Under the pieces are notes generated by a model. It ran no database searches. It saw nothing but the letters and a program-made list of their open reading frames with translations, and had not been told where the DNA came from. Positions 43,639-51,784 of a DNA stretch of 64,000 nucleotides are shown in pieces; position 1 is the first letter of the stretch, and the number at the start of each line of letters is the position of its first letter. The translations under genes were made by a program, and so were the position numbers. Source of the stretch: CAZWVI01 sp964637165 (GTDB taxonomy: Bacteria; Planctomycetota; UBA1135); the NCBI GenBank assembly GCA_964637165.1, contig CAZWVI010000004.1, positions 62,001 to 126,000 on the forward strand, in the 5' to 3' direction.

Positions 43639-44502
43639 CTAGGCGCCAGGTCCGAATTTAATCGCAAAGCCGACCGACACCGAGGCGAGGATAACTCCAA
43701 ACCAAATTGACCACCACAATAAGTTGCCGCGCATTTTCATTTCATCGGCGCGCATAAATGCTCTTAAATAAGCGACCATCGGAATAATTCCAAGAACCGC
43801 AAGGGCAAACCCTTCATACTTTGCGATTGCCACAATTGCGCGGAACCAACACACCACAAACATGAGAACTCCAAGGCTGGTTAATGTCCAGCAAGCGGTC
43901 ATGATTTGTTCGGCGCTTAAATCAGGGTTAGTTCCTAATGCCAAACTGCCGAATAATGCTATCCAACATACGCCCAAGAAGTGCCAATAGACCGCGGTAT
44001 TGCGCACGGTTTCATGATTCCCCTCGCCCCGTGAAAATTTACGCATTGCCATGAAGTGCCAGACAATGCCGCCGAGCACGTGTAGCGCGTGTAAGCCGGT
44101 CAGCATATAAAAACTAAAAGCGTAAAGAGATTTCGCCTTGGGTCCTAAATGCGCGGACGTTAATTCACTCCAGTTCATTACTTGGCTCAACACAAAAGCT
44201 ATCGCCAAAATAAAACTTGCTTTGAATAAACGCTTAAACGCCGGGCCATCGCCAATTGCAAAAGAACGGCTCGCGGTTTCAGTACAAGCTGAAAGCATTG
44301 CCAAAATTCCGGTGCTAACCCACAAGCCTTTGGGCACTCCAGGCAAACCTTGCGACCAAAATCCTGCCTGGCCGCGCACAATCCAATAAGCACAAAGTGT
44401 GCTAACAAATAATAAAGTTAATGAAGCCAGAAAGGCCTTGAGGCCGAGCGCACCGGTTCCGGGGGGAAGTGTTTGCGACTCCCCCCCGGAGTAATTGGTC
44501 AT
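43639..44502 (-). CDS. Second cytochrome c oxidase subunit III-like protein
   Basis: The 287-residue protein has roughly seven membrane segments. GLHALHVLGGIVWHFMAMRK and VYWHFLGVCWIALFG are COX III-type motifs. The C-terminus has two extra hydrophobic segments compared with the 240-residue subunit III encoded upstream. It starts four bases before the coxD stop. It is the last gene of the oxidase operon. It may be an auxiliary or alternative subunit III. Confidence 0.85.
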   Translation of the reverse strand: MTNYSGGESQTLPPGTGALGLKAFLASLTLLFVSTLCAYWIVRGQAGFWSQGLPGVPKGLWVSTGILAMLSACTETASRSFAIGDGPAFKRLFKASFILAIAFVLSQVMNWSELTSAHLGPKAKSLYAFSFYMLTGLHALHVLGGIVWHFMAMRKFSRGEGNHETVRNTAVYWHFLGVCWIALFGSLALGTNPDLSAEQIMTACWTLTSLGVLMFVVCWFRAIVAIAKYEGFALAVLGIIPMVAYLRAFMRADEMKMRGNLLWWSIWFGVILASVSVGFAIKFGPGA

Positions 44503-44855
44503 TCGCTTACTGCTTGCGAAACGTTTTTGTCAGTCCAACCTTTGACGTCGCCTTGATAGGCATCGGTATCAGTTAGTGTTAAAGCAAGAAACATGCCAAC
44601 AAACAAAACTGCGACCAAGAAAATGTAGCCATTGAAGGGACGGTCCCACTTTAGGTGCATGAAAATAAATGCAACTAAGCCAGCTTTGATGGTCGCAATA
44701 AACATTGCGATACCAAGGTCAAATCCGTACAAATCCATTTTGCCAGTCAGCACGGTTAATGCAGTTAAGGCAAGCAGGGCAACAAAGGTGCCAATCAGCA
44801 TCTTCATCGGAAGGACGTGGCCGGGGCCTGAATGGTCGTGTGTGGAATCACTCAT
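44499..44855 (-). CDS. coxD: Cytochrome c oxidase subunit IV (CtaF type)
   Basis: A 118-residue protein with three hydrophobic segments (residues 17-37, 45-68, 79-97). KAGLVAFIFMHLKWDRPFNG is the characteristic motif of prokaryotic caa3-type subunit IV. The N-terminus is His/Gly-rich. It lies between coxC and the second III-like gene, overlapping the latter by four bases. Confidence 0.93.
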   Translation of the reverse strand: MSDSTHDHSGPGHVLPMKMLIGTFVALLALTALTVLTGKMDLYGFDLGIAMFIATIKAGLVAFIFMHLKWDRPFNGYIFLVAVLFVGMFLALTLTDTDAYQGDVKGWTDKNVSQAVSE

Positions 44856-44859
44856 GGTT

Positions 44860-45582
44860 TTAGCTAATTAGGTAAAGGAGCGGGAACAGGTAGATCCAGA
44901 TGAGGTCAACTAGGTGCCAGTAAAGTGCACCGCAATCAATCGCATCATATTTTTGTGGAGTGAAGTCTCCGCGTTGGTTGCGTTTAATCAACCACAGAAA
45001 GAGAACCATTCCCAAGACCACGTGAATTCCGTGGAGACCTGTTAGGCAAAAGTAGATGCCAAAGAAAACTCCAACTTGGCGGCGAAATTCTGGCTCAAGA
45101 TCTTTAACCAAAGGCCATACTTCGCTGTGAGATTTAATGTCTTCGTCAACATCTGCAATGTCGGCCTTAAAGAGTGAATGCTCAGCGTTACCCCACATTA
45201 ATCCCTCATGGAACTTGTGGGTGTACTCCTGATATTTAATCGCCATAAAGCCACCGGCGCAAAGCAAAGTCACAACTAAAAGTTTAGTCACCAATGCACG
45301 TTGGCCTTTTTGTACGGCACGTACCGCCCAAGCAGCTGTGAATGAGCTTAGAAGAAGCACCGCGGTGTTGATAGCGCCCATATTTGTGTCGAGGAATTGC
45401 GACGCAAATTTGAATACTAGTGGGTGATTACTGCGGTAATTTGCGTAAGCAACAAACAAGCCGCTAAAGAACAATATTTCAGTGAGCAGGAAAACCCACA
45501 TACCAAACTTATTGGTATCGAACTGTTGCTCCATGTCATCAAAGTGATGAGCAAGGTTGCTGTCGTGATGATCAGAGCTCAT
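44860..45582 (-). CDS. coxC: Cytochrome c oxidase subunit III
   Basis: The 240-residue protein has about six or seven membrane segments. KFGMWVFLLTEILFFSGLFVAY and LTGLHGIHVVLGMVLF and YWHLVDLIWIYLFPLLYL are diagnostic of subunit III. It follows coxA with no intergenic base and precedes coxD. A charged insert of about 30 residues, DIADVDEDIKSHSEVWP, between helices is unusual. Confidence 0.95.
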   Translation of the reverse strand: MSSDHHDSNLAHHFDDMEQQFDTNKFGMWVFLLTEILFFSGLFVAYANYRSNHPLVFKFASQFLDTNMGAINTAVLLLSSFTAAWAVRAVQKGQRALVTKLLVVTLLCAGGFMAIKYQEYTHKFHEGLMWGNAEHSLFKADIADVDEDIKSHSEVWPLVKDLEPEFRRQVGVFFGIYFCLTGLHGIHVVLGMVLFLWLIKRNQRGDFTPQKYDAIDCGALYWHLVDLIWIYLFPLLYLIS

Positions 45583-47250
45583 TTAGTGTGCCTCCGAATT
45601 GGTGATTTTGCAGATTAGTGGATCGTGCTCAGTTGGGTCAACTGGCAAGTAGCCTTCTTCGTCCGACTTGAATTGAACTAACTCCATGTCGTATGGATCG
45701 CCAACTGTTGGTGCAGTGGCGAAGTTTTCAAGTGGTGGTGGCGAAGGACATTGCCATTCGAGACTTACTCCGCCCCACGGGTTAGGTGGTGCTTTCTTGC
45801 CGGTCTTCAACGAGCGCAACAAGTTCCAGAAGATCATGACGATAGCAATTCCAATTATCACTGAGCCAATTGTGGAAACTTTGTTTAAGTACTCATACTG
45901 CGGGTGGTAGTCAAAGTAGCGACGTGGCATTCCGCGCGTACCCAACAAGAACTGCGGCAGGAATGTAACGTTAAAGCCGACGAACGAAACAATTGTCCAA
46001 AAGCGGCCCTTCGATTCGTTGTACATCACCCCGAACATTTTCGGCCACCAGTGGTGAATTCCACCAAGGTAAGCGAACAAGGCTGAACCAACCATTACAA
46101 AGTGGAAGTGTGAAACCACAAAGTAGGTATCGTGCAAGTGGATGTCGGTGGAGAGATTGGCCATCCAAAGACCAGTCAAGCCGCCGATGCCGAACAACCA
46201 AATAACCGCAAGCGCGGAGATCATCGCCGTGGTAAAACTAATCGAACCTTTATACATAGTTCCAATCCAGTTAAACACTTTGATCGCCGAGGGAATCGCA
46301 ACTGTGTAAGTTAGCGCCGAGAAGATGATTGAAACTAATGCTGATTGTCCACTTACGTAAAGGTGGTGTCCCCAAACGATGAAGCTAACAATGGCAATCG
46401 CAATCGAACTGTAAGCAATGAAGCTGTAACCGTAAATGTGTTTGCGGCTGTGAACCGAGAACACTTCTGAGAGCACACCCATCGCTGGGAGAATCATCAC
46501 GTAAACAGCTGGGTGGCTGTAGAACCAGAACAAGTGCTGAAACAGGACTGGGTCGCCGCCAAGTGCTGGGTCAAAAATCCCAACTCCCATTAGACGTTCA
46601 ACAGCGATCAACAGTAGTGCGATACCGAGTACTGGAGTTGCCAGAATTTGAATTACTGAAGTTGCGTAAAGTGCCCACAACAGTAATGGCATCTTGAACC
46701 AAGTCATACCCACCGGACGCATCTTATGAATGGTCGCGATGAAGTTAAGCCCGGTAAAGATGGAACTAAAACCGAGAATGAATGCGCCGAATACCGCGAT
46801 GACAACTGAAGTGTCAGTCGAGGTACTGTAAGGCGTGTAGAAGGTCCAACCAGTATCAAGGCCACCAGTTAAAATTGCCGCAACTAGGAATAGCGCGCCA
46901 ATTAAGTAAAGGTGATATGAGAGTCGGTTAATTTTGGGGAAGGCCACATCTTTTACCCCCAACATAATCGGCAACACAAAGTTGCCCAATGCCGCAGGAA
47001 TACTTGGAATAATTACCAAGAAAATCATCACTGCACCGTGCAAGGTAAACAGGTGATTGTAGATGTCCTTACTGACCAAATTTTGGCCGGGGGCGAACAA
47101 TTCAAAGCGCAGCAACAAGGCGAAAGTTCCGCCGAGAATCATTGCCGCAAAGGTTGACCACATGTACATCAGACCAAGGCGCTTGTGATCAAGCGTCATA
47201 ATCCATGACTTGAATCCGCTACTTGCGTTTAGGTAGTTATTAGTTGTCAT
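45583..47250 (-). CDS. coxA: Cytochrome c oxidase subunit I
   Basis: The 555-residue protein is the catalytic subunit of the haem-copper oxidase. The haem a and CuB ligand His are seen in LFTLHGAVM, FWFYSHPAVYVMILPAMGVLSEVF, WGHHLYVSGQ and HDTYFVVSHFHFVMVG. The Tyr in HPAVYV and the glutamate in VLSEVF support an A-type oxidase. It reduces O2 to water with proton pumping. The gene is directly followed by coxC and preceded by coxB 8 bases away. Confidence 0.98.
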   Translation of the reverse strand: MTTNNYLNASSGFKSWIMTLDHKRLGLMYMWSTFAAMILGGTFALLLRFELFAPGQNLVSKDIYNHLFTLHGAVMIFLVIIPSIPAALGNFVLPIMLGVKDVAFPKINRLSYHLYLIGALFLVAAILTGGLDTGWTFYTPYSTSTDTSVVIAVFGAFILGFSSIFTGLNFIATIHKMRPVGMTWFKMPLLLWALYATSVIQILATPVLGIALLLIAVERLMGVGIFDPALGGDPVLFQHLFWFYSHPAVYVMILPAMGVLSEVFSVHSRKHIYGYSFIAYSSIAIAIVSFIVWGHHLYVSGQSALVSIIFSALTYTVAIPSAIKVFNWIGTMYKGSISFTTAMISALAVIWLFGIGGLTGLWMANLSTDIHLHDTYFVVSHFHFVMVGSALFAYLGGIHHWWPKMFGVMYNESKGRFWTIVSFVGFNVTFLPQFLLGTRGMPRRYFDYHPQYEYLNKVSTIGSVIIGIAIVMIFWNLLRSLKTGKKAPPNPWGGVSLEWQCPSPPPLENFATAPTVGDPYDMELVQFKSDEEGYLPVDPTEHDPLICKITNSEAH

Positions 47251-47258
47251 GATTTTTT

Positions 47259-48248
47259 CTACTTAACAGATTTGATGTACTCGATGACGGCATCCATTTC
47301 CTCGGGGCTTAGTTGCCCTTGGAAGGTTGGCATTGATGGGGCAAAACCGTCAACCACTTTGGCCATCGGTTCAAGCAAGGATTCACGCAGGTAGTTTTCG
47401 TCGGCAACTGCGGAGGTGCCATCAACAAACTTGCGCTCGGTTCCAAAGATTCCCTTAATGCTAGGACCAACTAACGCTTTGCCGTCAGTAGTGTGACAAG
47501 CAACACAGCCTTTACGTTGGAAGAGAACTTCACCAGCTTCTAACGGTGACATACTAGCGAGCAAATCACTGTTGTCTTCAAGCCACTTTTCAAAAGCGGC
47601 GGGGCTTTGGATTACCACCGGCGCCAACATTGACGAATGGTCAGTTCCGCAATACTCGGCACACTTTAATGTGTAATTGCCGGGCATTAATGCGTTGAAC
47701 CAGGTTTCGGTGTAACGACCAGGCACGGCGTCCATCTTGATGCGGAATTCAGGAATCCACACACTGTGAATCACATCGCGCGAATCAATCACCAAGCGAA
47801 CGTTACGGCCAACTGGGGCATGAAGCTCGTTGTGCTGCAAGCCGTTCGGATAAGTGAAGTTCCAGCTCCACTTTTGGCCTGTCACCTTGATTTCGTAAGA
47901 ACCTTCGGGCGCGACGCGGCGCTCAACATAACCTTCCATTCCAATGTAAAACAACCAAGCAACCAAAATGGTTGGAATGACTGTCCACACAATTTCAAGA
48001 GTGTTGTTGTGGCTTGGTGACGGCTCAGGCTGCGGGGCTTTGGATTTACGATACTTAATTGCAAAGTAAACTGCAGCAGCGTTAATCAACAGAAAGAAGA
48101 AACCGGCAACATACATCAAAATCATAAAGACTTCGTCATGGTGCGCAGCTTCCGTAGAGCCCTGTACTGGGAACAAGAAACTGTCTACTTTAGTTTCTGG
48201 TTCTTGCACAGCCTCCTGCAAGATGAATGGAATTAGTGAGAGGTTCAT
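47259..48248 (-). CDS. coxB: Cytochrome c oxidase subunit II with fused cytochrome c (caa3 type)
   Basis: The 329-residue protein has two N-terminal membrane helices. The CuA domain carries NELHAPVGRNVRLVIDSRDVIHSVWIPEF and CAEYCGTDHSSMLAPVVI (two Cys, His, Met). From about residue 235 a cytochrome c domain has CVACHTTDGKALVGPSIKG and Met in GFAPSMPTFQG. This architecture defines caa3 oxidases, in which the fused haem accepts electrons. It overlaps the SCO gene by four bases. Confidence 0.97.
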   Translation of the reverse strand: MNLSLIPFILQEAVQEPETKVDSFLFPVQGSTEAAHHDEVFMILMYVAGFFFLLINAAAVYFAIKYRKSKAPQPEPSPSHNNTLEIVWTVIPTILVAWLFYIGMEGYVERRVAPEGSYEIKVTGQKWSWNFTYPNGLQHNELHAPVGRNVRLVIDSRDVIHSVWIPEFRIKMDAVPGRYTETWFNALMPGNYTLKCAEYCGTDHSSMLAPVVIQSPAAFEKWLEDNSDLLASMSPLEAGEVLFQRKGCVACHTTDGKALVGPSIKGIFGTERKFVDGTSAVADENYLRESLLEPMAKVVDGFAPSMPTFQGQLSPEEMDAVIEYIKSVK

Positions 48249-49090
48249 GCGGCGATGTTCTCGGGGTTTGCAGCAGCTTTACGCATCAGGCGCACAATGA
48301 ATGCACCCAAAACCACAATCGTCAAAGCCCCGCCTACGCGAGTTAGATTCATGATGGCTGGGGCATAGCGACCTTTGGTTGCGTCGTAAGCGAAGCAGTA
48401 GAGAATTAGTCGATCAAGTGATGATTTAACTTCGCCTGCTTCTGTTTCTAACAGTGAAAGGCGAAGTGTTTCAGGGTCGTAATCGATACCGTAAAGGTAA
48501 CGAGCAACCTTTCCTTCTGGAGTGAGCAAAATGAGTGCGGCGGTGTGAGCGAACTCGTCTTGTTCTGGGATGAAGTGGTATCCAAATCCGACCGCTTCAG
48601 CCAATTGTGTAATTGGGGCTTGTTGTCCGATTAGAAAATTCCAATCAGCGCCGGGACTATCATATTTTTCTAAATAACTAAAGCGCACTTCAGCGGCCTC
48701 GGCAGCTTGCTCTTCAGGATTAATACTAACCGTGATAATGTTGAAATCTTTACCGCCAACTTCATCGAGCTGGTTAAGCGCATTAACTAAACCTGTTAAC
48801 TGCAAATTGCACAGCATTGGGCAGCTTGCGTAATTAAGCGTCAAAATTGCTGGCTTTCCATTTTTGAACAAATCCGCAAACACCAAGTCTTTGCCAGCAT
48901 GGTTCTGAAATTGTAAATCCATCGGAACTTGTTGGTCGAGGTGTTCGAAAATACCAACCTCTGCCAAATCCTCCACCGCTCTAAACTCTTGCGCTTGAGC
49001 GGAGCCGGTCAAGAACACAACTGCGCACACCACCGCACCAACTCCAATTCTTTTTGGAGTTTTAAGCAATGAAGGGCGTTTTTGCGACAA
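48245..49090 (-). CDS. SCO1/SenC family copper-binding protein (membrane-anchored)
   Basis: The 281-residue protein has an N-terminal hydrophobic segment and signal peptide, a thioredoxin-like SCO domain with ASCPMLCNLQL (CxxxC copper ligands) and the third ligand His in EFAHTAALILLTPEG, and a C-terminal membrane helix near residues 255-272 (GALTIVVLGAFIVRL). It is about 80 residues longer than the other SCO gene in this window. It probably loads CuA in the adjacent subunit II. Confidence 0.93.
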   Translation of the reverse strand: MSQKRPSLLKTPKRIGVGAVVCAVVFLTGSAQAQEFRAVEDLAEVGIFEHLDQQVPMDLQFQNHAGKDLVFADLFKNGKPAILTLNYASCPMLCNLQLTGLVNALNQLDEVGGKDFNIITVSINPEEQAAEAAEVRFSYLEKYDSPGADWNFLIGQQAPITQLAEAVGFGYHFIPEQDEFAHTAALILLTPEGKVARYLYGIDYDPETLRLSLLETEAGEVKSSLDRLILYCFAYDATKGRYAPAIMNLTRVGGALTIVVLGAFIVRLMRKAAANPENIAA

Positions 49091-49122
49091 GCTATTTCGA
49101 TGGTGGCTAGGCGGCTTAGAAC

Positions 49123-49359
49123 TTACTCGGTAGCAAGTTCTTCAATCACCGCGTCAATGTCGCCGAGTTGATTCTTTTGTGCATCGGTAAGGCTTTCAGC
49201 TTCCGCGCCAATGTTTTGGCTGTGCTTTGCAAAATGCTTCGCCTCTACTTTGTAGTAGGCACCGATAGCCAAGTAGCTCAGGGTTAGAGCAATCAGGCAG
49301 CCGGCCGCCGTAATGGTTGCCAGTTTGCCAATGGGGAGATCGTCTGATTCGTGTGCCAT
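49123..49359 (-). CDS. Small single-helix membrane protein between actF and SCO
   Basis: The 78-residue protein has one membrane helix (residues 12-32, LATITAAGCLIALTLSYLAIG) and an acidic C-terminal tail (AEAESLTDAQKNQLGDIDAVIEE). No family is recognised. It lies 5 bases after actF and 32 bases before the SCO gene, in the same operon, so a small accessory subunit of alternative complex III or the oxidase is a reasonable guess. Confidence 0.65.
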   Translation of the reverse strand: MAHESDDLPIGKLATITAAGCLIALTLSYLAIGAYYKVEAKHFAKHSQNIGAEAESLTDAQKNQLGDIDAVIEELATE

Positions 49360-49364
49360 GATGT

Positions 49365-50600
49365 TTACATGTTGTGGAATGCGATTGAATCGGCCAACAA
49401 TGGATCGTTGTGAGCGAGCAGTGGCTTATCGCCCGCGGTGCGCGCAACTGCCCAAACGAACAAACCAAACAAGCCAACTGCTGATGAAATTTCCATCAAG
49501 CCAATCGGCAAGGTGTCGCTGGAGTACGCCGGGAGAATCAACCAGGCCATGTCAATCCAATGAACGATAAGTAAGTAGAAGGCCCAGAATGTTAAGGCAC
49601 CACTTTTACGTTTTGGATGGCGTGACAAAAGACCAAGGAATGGAATCGCAAAGTGCATGAAAACCAGAACCCAAGAAACTTGCATCCAGGAATCAGTACT
49701 GCGCAGCATAAACCAACCGGTTTCTTCAGGAATGTTCGCGTACCAAATCAACATGAATTGACTGAATGCGATGTAGGCCCAGAAGAACACGAAAGCAAAC
49801 ATGAACTTGCCCAGATCGTGATAGTGCTCAGTAGTTATAGCACTACAAAGTAGTCCATTCTTTTGTAGTGTGCGGCCGGCCAAGATCAACCAGGCCATAA
49901 TTACCATGGTCGCGCCCGAGAAAATGTAAACACCGAAGATTGTGCTAAACCATTCTGGGGTAATCGACATGATGATGTCGAACGATGCAAAGGATGTTGA
50001 TAAGGCAAAGATGATTACCGACAAGGCAGACCATTTCTTTACTCTAAGCGTTGGCGCGAAGTCAGAACTGGCGTCCTGAGCGAGTGAGCTCTTCAAAAAG
50101 AAGCGGCCCATTCCCGACCACAACACAATGTAGAACGCCAAGCGAATGGCAAAGAAGTTTGAGTTAAGCCATGCGACCTTTCCTTCAACTAATGCGGCGT
50201 GCTCACCGTGCGGGTGAATCCATGGCCACAATAAACCACCAAAATCATCAACGCCATGATGCGTAAATAGTGGATAGAACAAGGGCAAAGCCATCACTCC
50301 AATCCACGGAAACGCGCCAATCGTGTACTCCGCAATGCGTCGCACCGTAACACTCCAATGAGCGTTAGTAAGGTGTTGAATGATTACGAAGAATAATCCG
50401 CCGAGTGCAATTGATAGCACCCAACTAAATGCGGTTAAGTAGCCAAAGAAGAAACGACGCATATGGTCGCCCTCAACAGCACCAAGTGAAGCCGCAATTA
50501 TTAAGCTGATGATTCCAAGCGCTAAACCGTTTCGGCCCAGTCGTGATGTCACGCTGACGTCGCTTATTTTGTCGGGTAGTGTTGCAGTTTGATGTGCCAT
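49365..50600 (-). CDS. actF: Alternative complex III subunit ActF
   Basis: The 411-residue protein has about ten membrane helices with the ActF/ActC-related pattern, including NGLALGIISLIIAASLGAVEG, LSIALGGLFFVIIQHLTNAHW and FAFVFFWAYIAFSQFMLIWYANIPEETGWF. In alternative complex III, ActC and ActF form the membrane quinol-oxidising core. A good Shine-Dalgarno site (AAAGGAG) lies just before its start. It follows the actDE fusion gene. Confidence 0.92.
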   Translation of the reverse strand: MAHQTATLPDKISDVSVTSRLGRNGLALGIISLIIAASLGAVEGDHMRRFFFGYLTAFSWVLSIALGGLFFVIIQHLTNAHWSVTVRRIAEYTIGAFPWIGVMALPLFYPLFTHHGVDDFGGLLWPWIHPHGEHAALVEGKVAWLNSNFFAIRLAFYIVLWSGMGRFFLKSSLAQDASSDFAPTLRVKKWSALSVIIFALSTSFASFDIIMSITPEWFSTIFGVYIFSGATMVIMAWLILAGRTLQKNGLLCSAITTEHYHDLGKFMFAFVFFWAYIAFSQFMLIWYANIPEETGWFMLRSTDSWMQVSWVLVFMHFAIPFLGLLSRHPKRKSGALTFWAFYLLIVHWIDMAWLILPAYSSDTLPIGLMEISSAVGLFGLFVWAVARTAGDKPLLAHNDPLLADSIAFHNM

Positions 50601-50614
50601 TTCAGGTTCTCCTT

Positions 50615-51784
50615 TTACTGCTGTGCGCGTTGCAAGGCCTTGAGGTAGAAGGCAATCGCCCAGCGGTCCTTGGCAGGAATCTGTTGGCGGTAACCTGGCA
50701 TTGTGTTGATGCCGTTAGTAATGGTGTTAACGATTTGACCATGCGGCTGATCGACAACACGTTGTTCGGTTAAGTCAGTTGGCTTTACCCAAAATGCTTT
50801 ACCAGACATCGCTAGTTCAGTGGCGCGTTGACTTACCGCCCCATCGCCGTGTCCTGAAACACCGTGACAAGTTGCGCAGTAAATGTCATAACGCTCTCGG
50901 CCACGCTCTAGAGTGTCCTTACTTGCAGCAACTGGGAGTTGTGAAACCCACTTGCCGTTGTCGTCTTTTCCGTCAAGGAAAGCTGAATCGAAATGTAGTT
51001 CGCCGCGGGCAACTGTCCCTGATTCGTCCAAGCGCATCGCGCGACCATCCGCAAAAGCAGATAATGGACTAGAGTTTTGCGGCTTGTACTTATCCTGAAA
51101 ATCCATGTTTGGAACCAAGTGGAGCCGTGGAGTTTCCGAAGTTGTGTGACGTGCGGTAAAAGCCAAAGTCGGTGGCAGCAATACCAAGGCGCTAAACACC
51201 CATGCAAAGCGTTTAACTCCAACTGGAAGTGCAGTGCTTTCATCGGGCATGGCTACGGTTTCAATTGCAACCGCTCCAAGTGAATCCAAAAATGAAATCG
51301 TCTTCTGATTGTCGAATGAAGCGTCCGACCCTTCGATTACCAAGTAGAAGCGGTCGTTGGTTGCGCGACTAAATCGTTCGACGCGAAACAGCGGGTGGAA
51401 CCATTTTGGCAAACCATTGAGAATTAGCATTCCAAAGACCGCGGTTAAGGAAGCGATCAAAACAGTTAGCTCAAAGGCGACCGGGATTGCTGCCGGAATA
51501 CCAAACATTGGCTTTCCTGAAATCTGGAATGGGTAATCAACTGCGTTCATCCACCACTGCATTAAGAATGCAATTCCGAGACCAACGAATCCACCAATCA
51601 AAACCAGCCACGGCAAAATTGTTGGGCGCACGCCCATCGCATCGTCCATGCCGTGAATCGGAAATGGTGTGTGAACATCCCACTTGGTAAATCCTTTATC
51701 GCGCACCTTGTGGGCCGCGTTCATGATTGAGTCAACGTTGTCGAACTCAGCAAGTGCTCCGTAGAGTTTTTGATTATTAGTCAT
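50615..51784 (-). CDS. ActD-ActE fusion: DUF3341 membrane protein joined to a monohaem cytochrome c
   Basis: A 389-residue protein with an N-terminal ActD part (DUF3341): KLYGALAEFDNVDSIMNAAHKV, VRPTILPWLVLIGGFVGLGIAFLMQWW and WFHPLFRVERFSRATNDRFYLVIEG, with two or three membrane segments. After about residue 200 comes a cytochrome c part (ActE-like) with YCATCHGVSGHGDG and a Met in TMPGYRQQI. In most described alternative complex III operons ActD and ActE are separate genes. Here a single frame covers both. It lies between actC and actF. Confidence 0.85.
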   Translation of the reverse strand: MTNNQKLYGALAEFDNVDSIMNAAHKVRDKGFTKWDVHTPFPIHGMDDAMGVRPTILPWLVLIGGFVGLGIAFLMQWWMNAVDYPFQISGKPMFGIPAAIPVAFELTVLIASLTAVFGMLILNGLPKWFHPLFRVERFSRATNDRFYLVIEGSDASFDNQKTISFLDSLGAVAIETVAMPDESTALPVGVKRFAWVFSALVLLPPTLAFTARHTTSETPRLHLVPNMDFQDKYKPQNSSPLSAFADGRAMRLDESGTVARGELHFDSAFLDGKDDNGKWVSQLPVAASKDTLERGRERYDIYCATCHGVSGHGDGAVSQRATELAMSGKAFWVKPTDLTEQRVVDQPHGQIVNTITNGINTMPGYRQQIPAKDRWAIAFYLKALQRAQQ

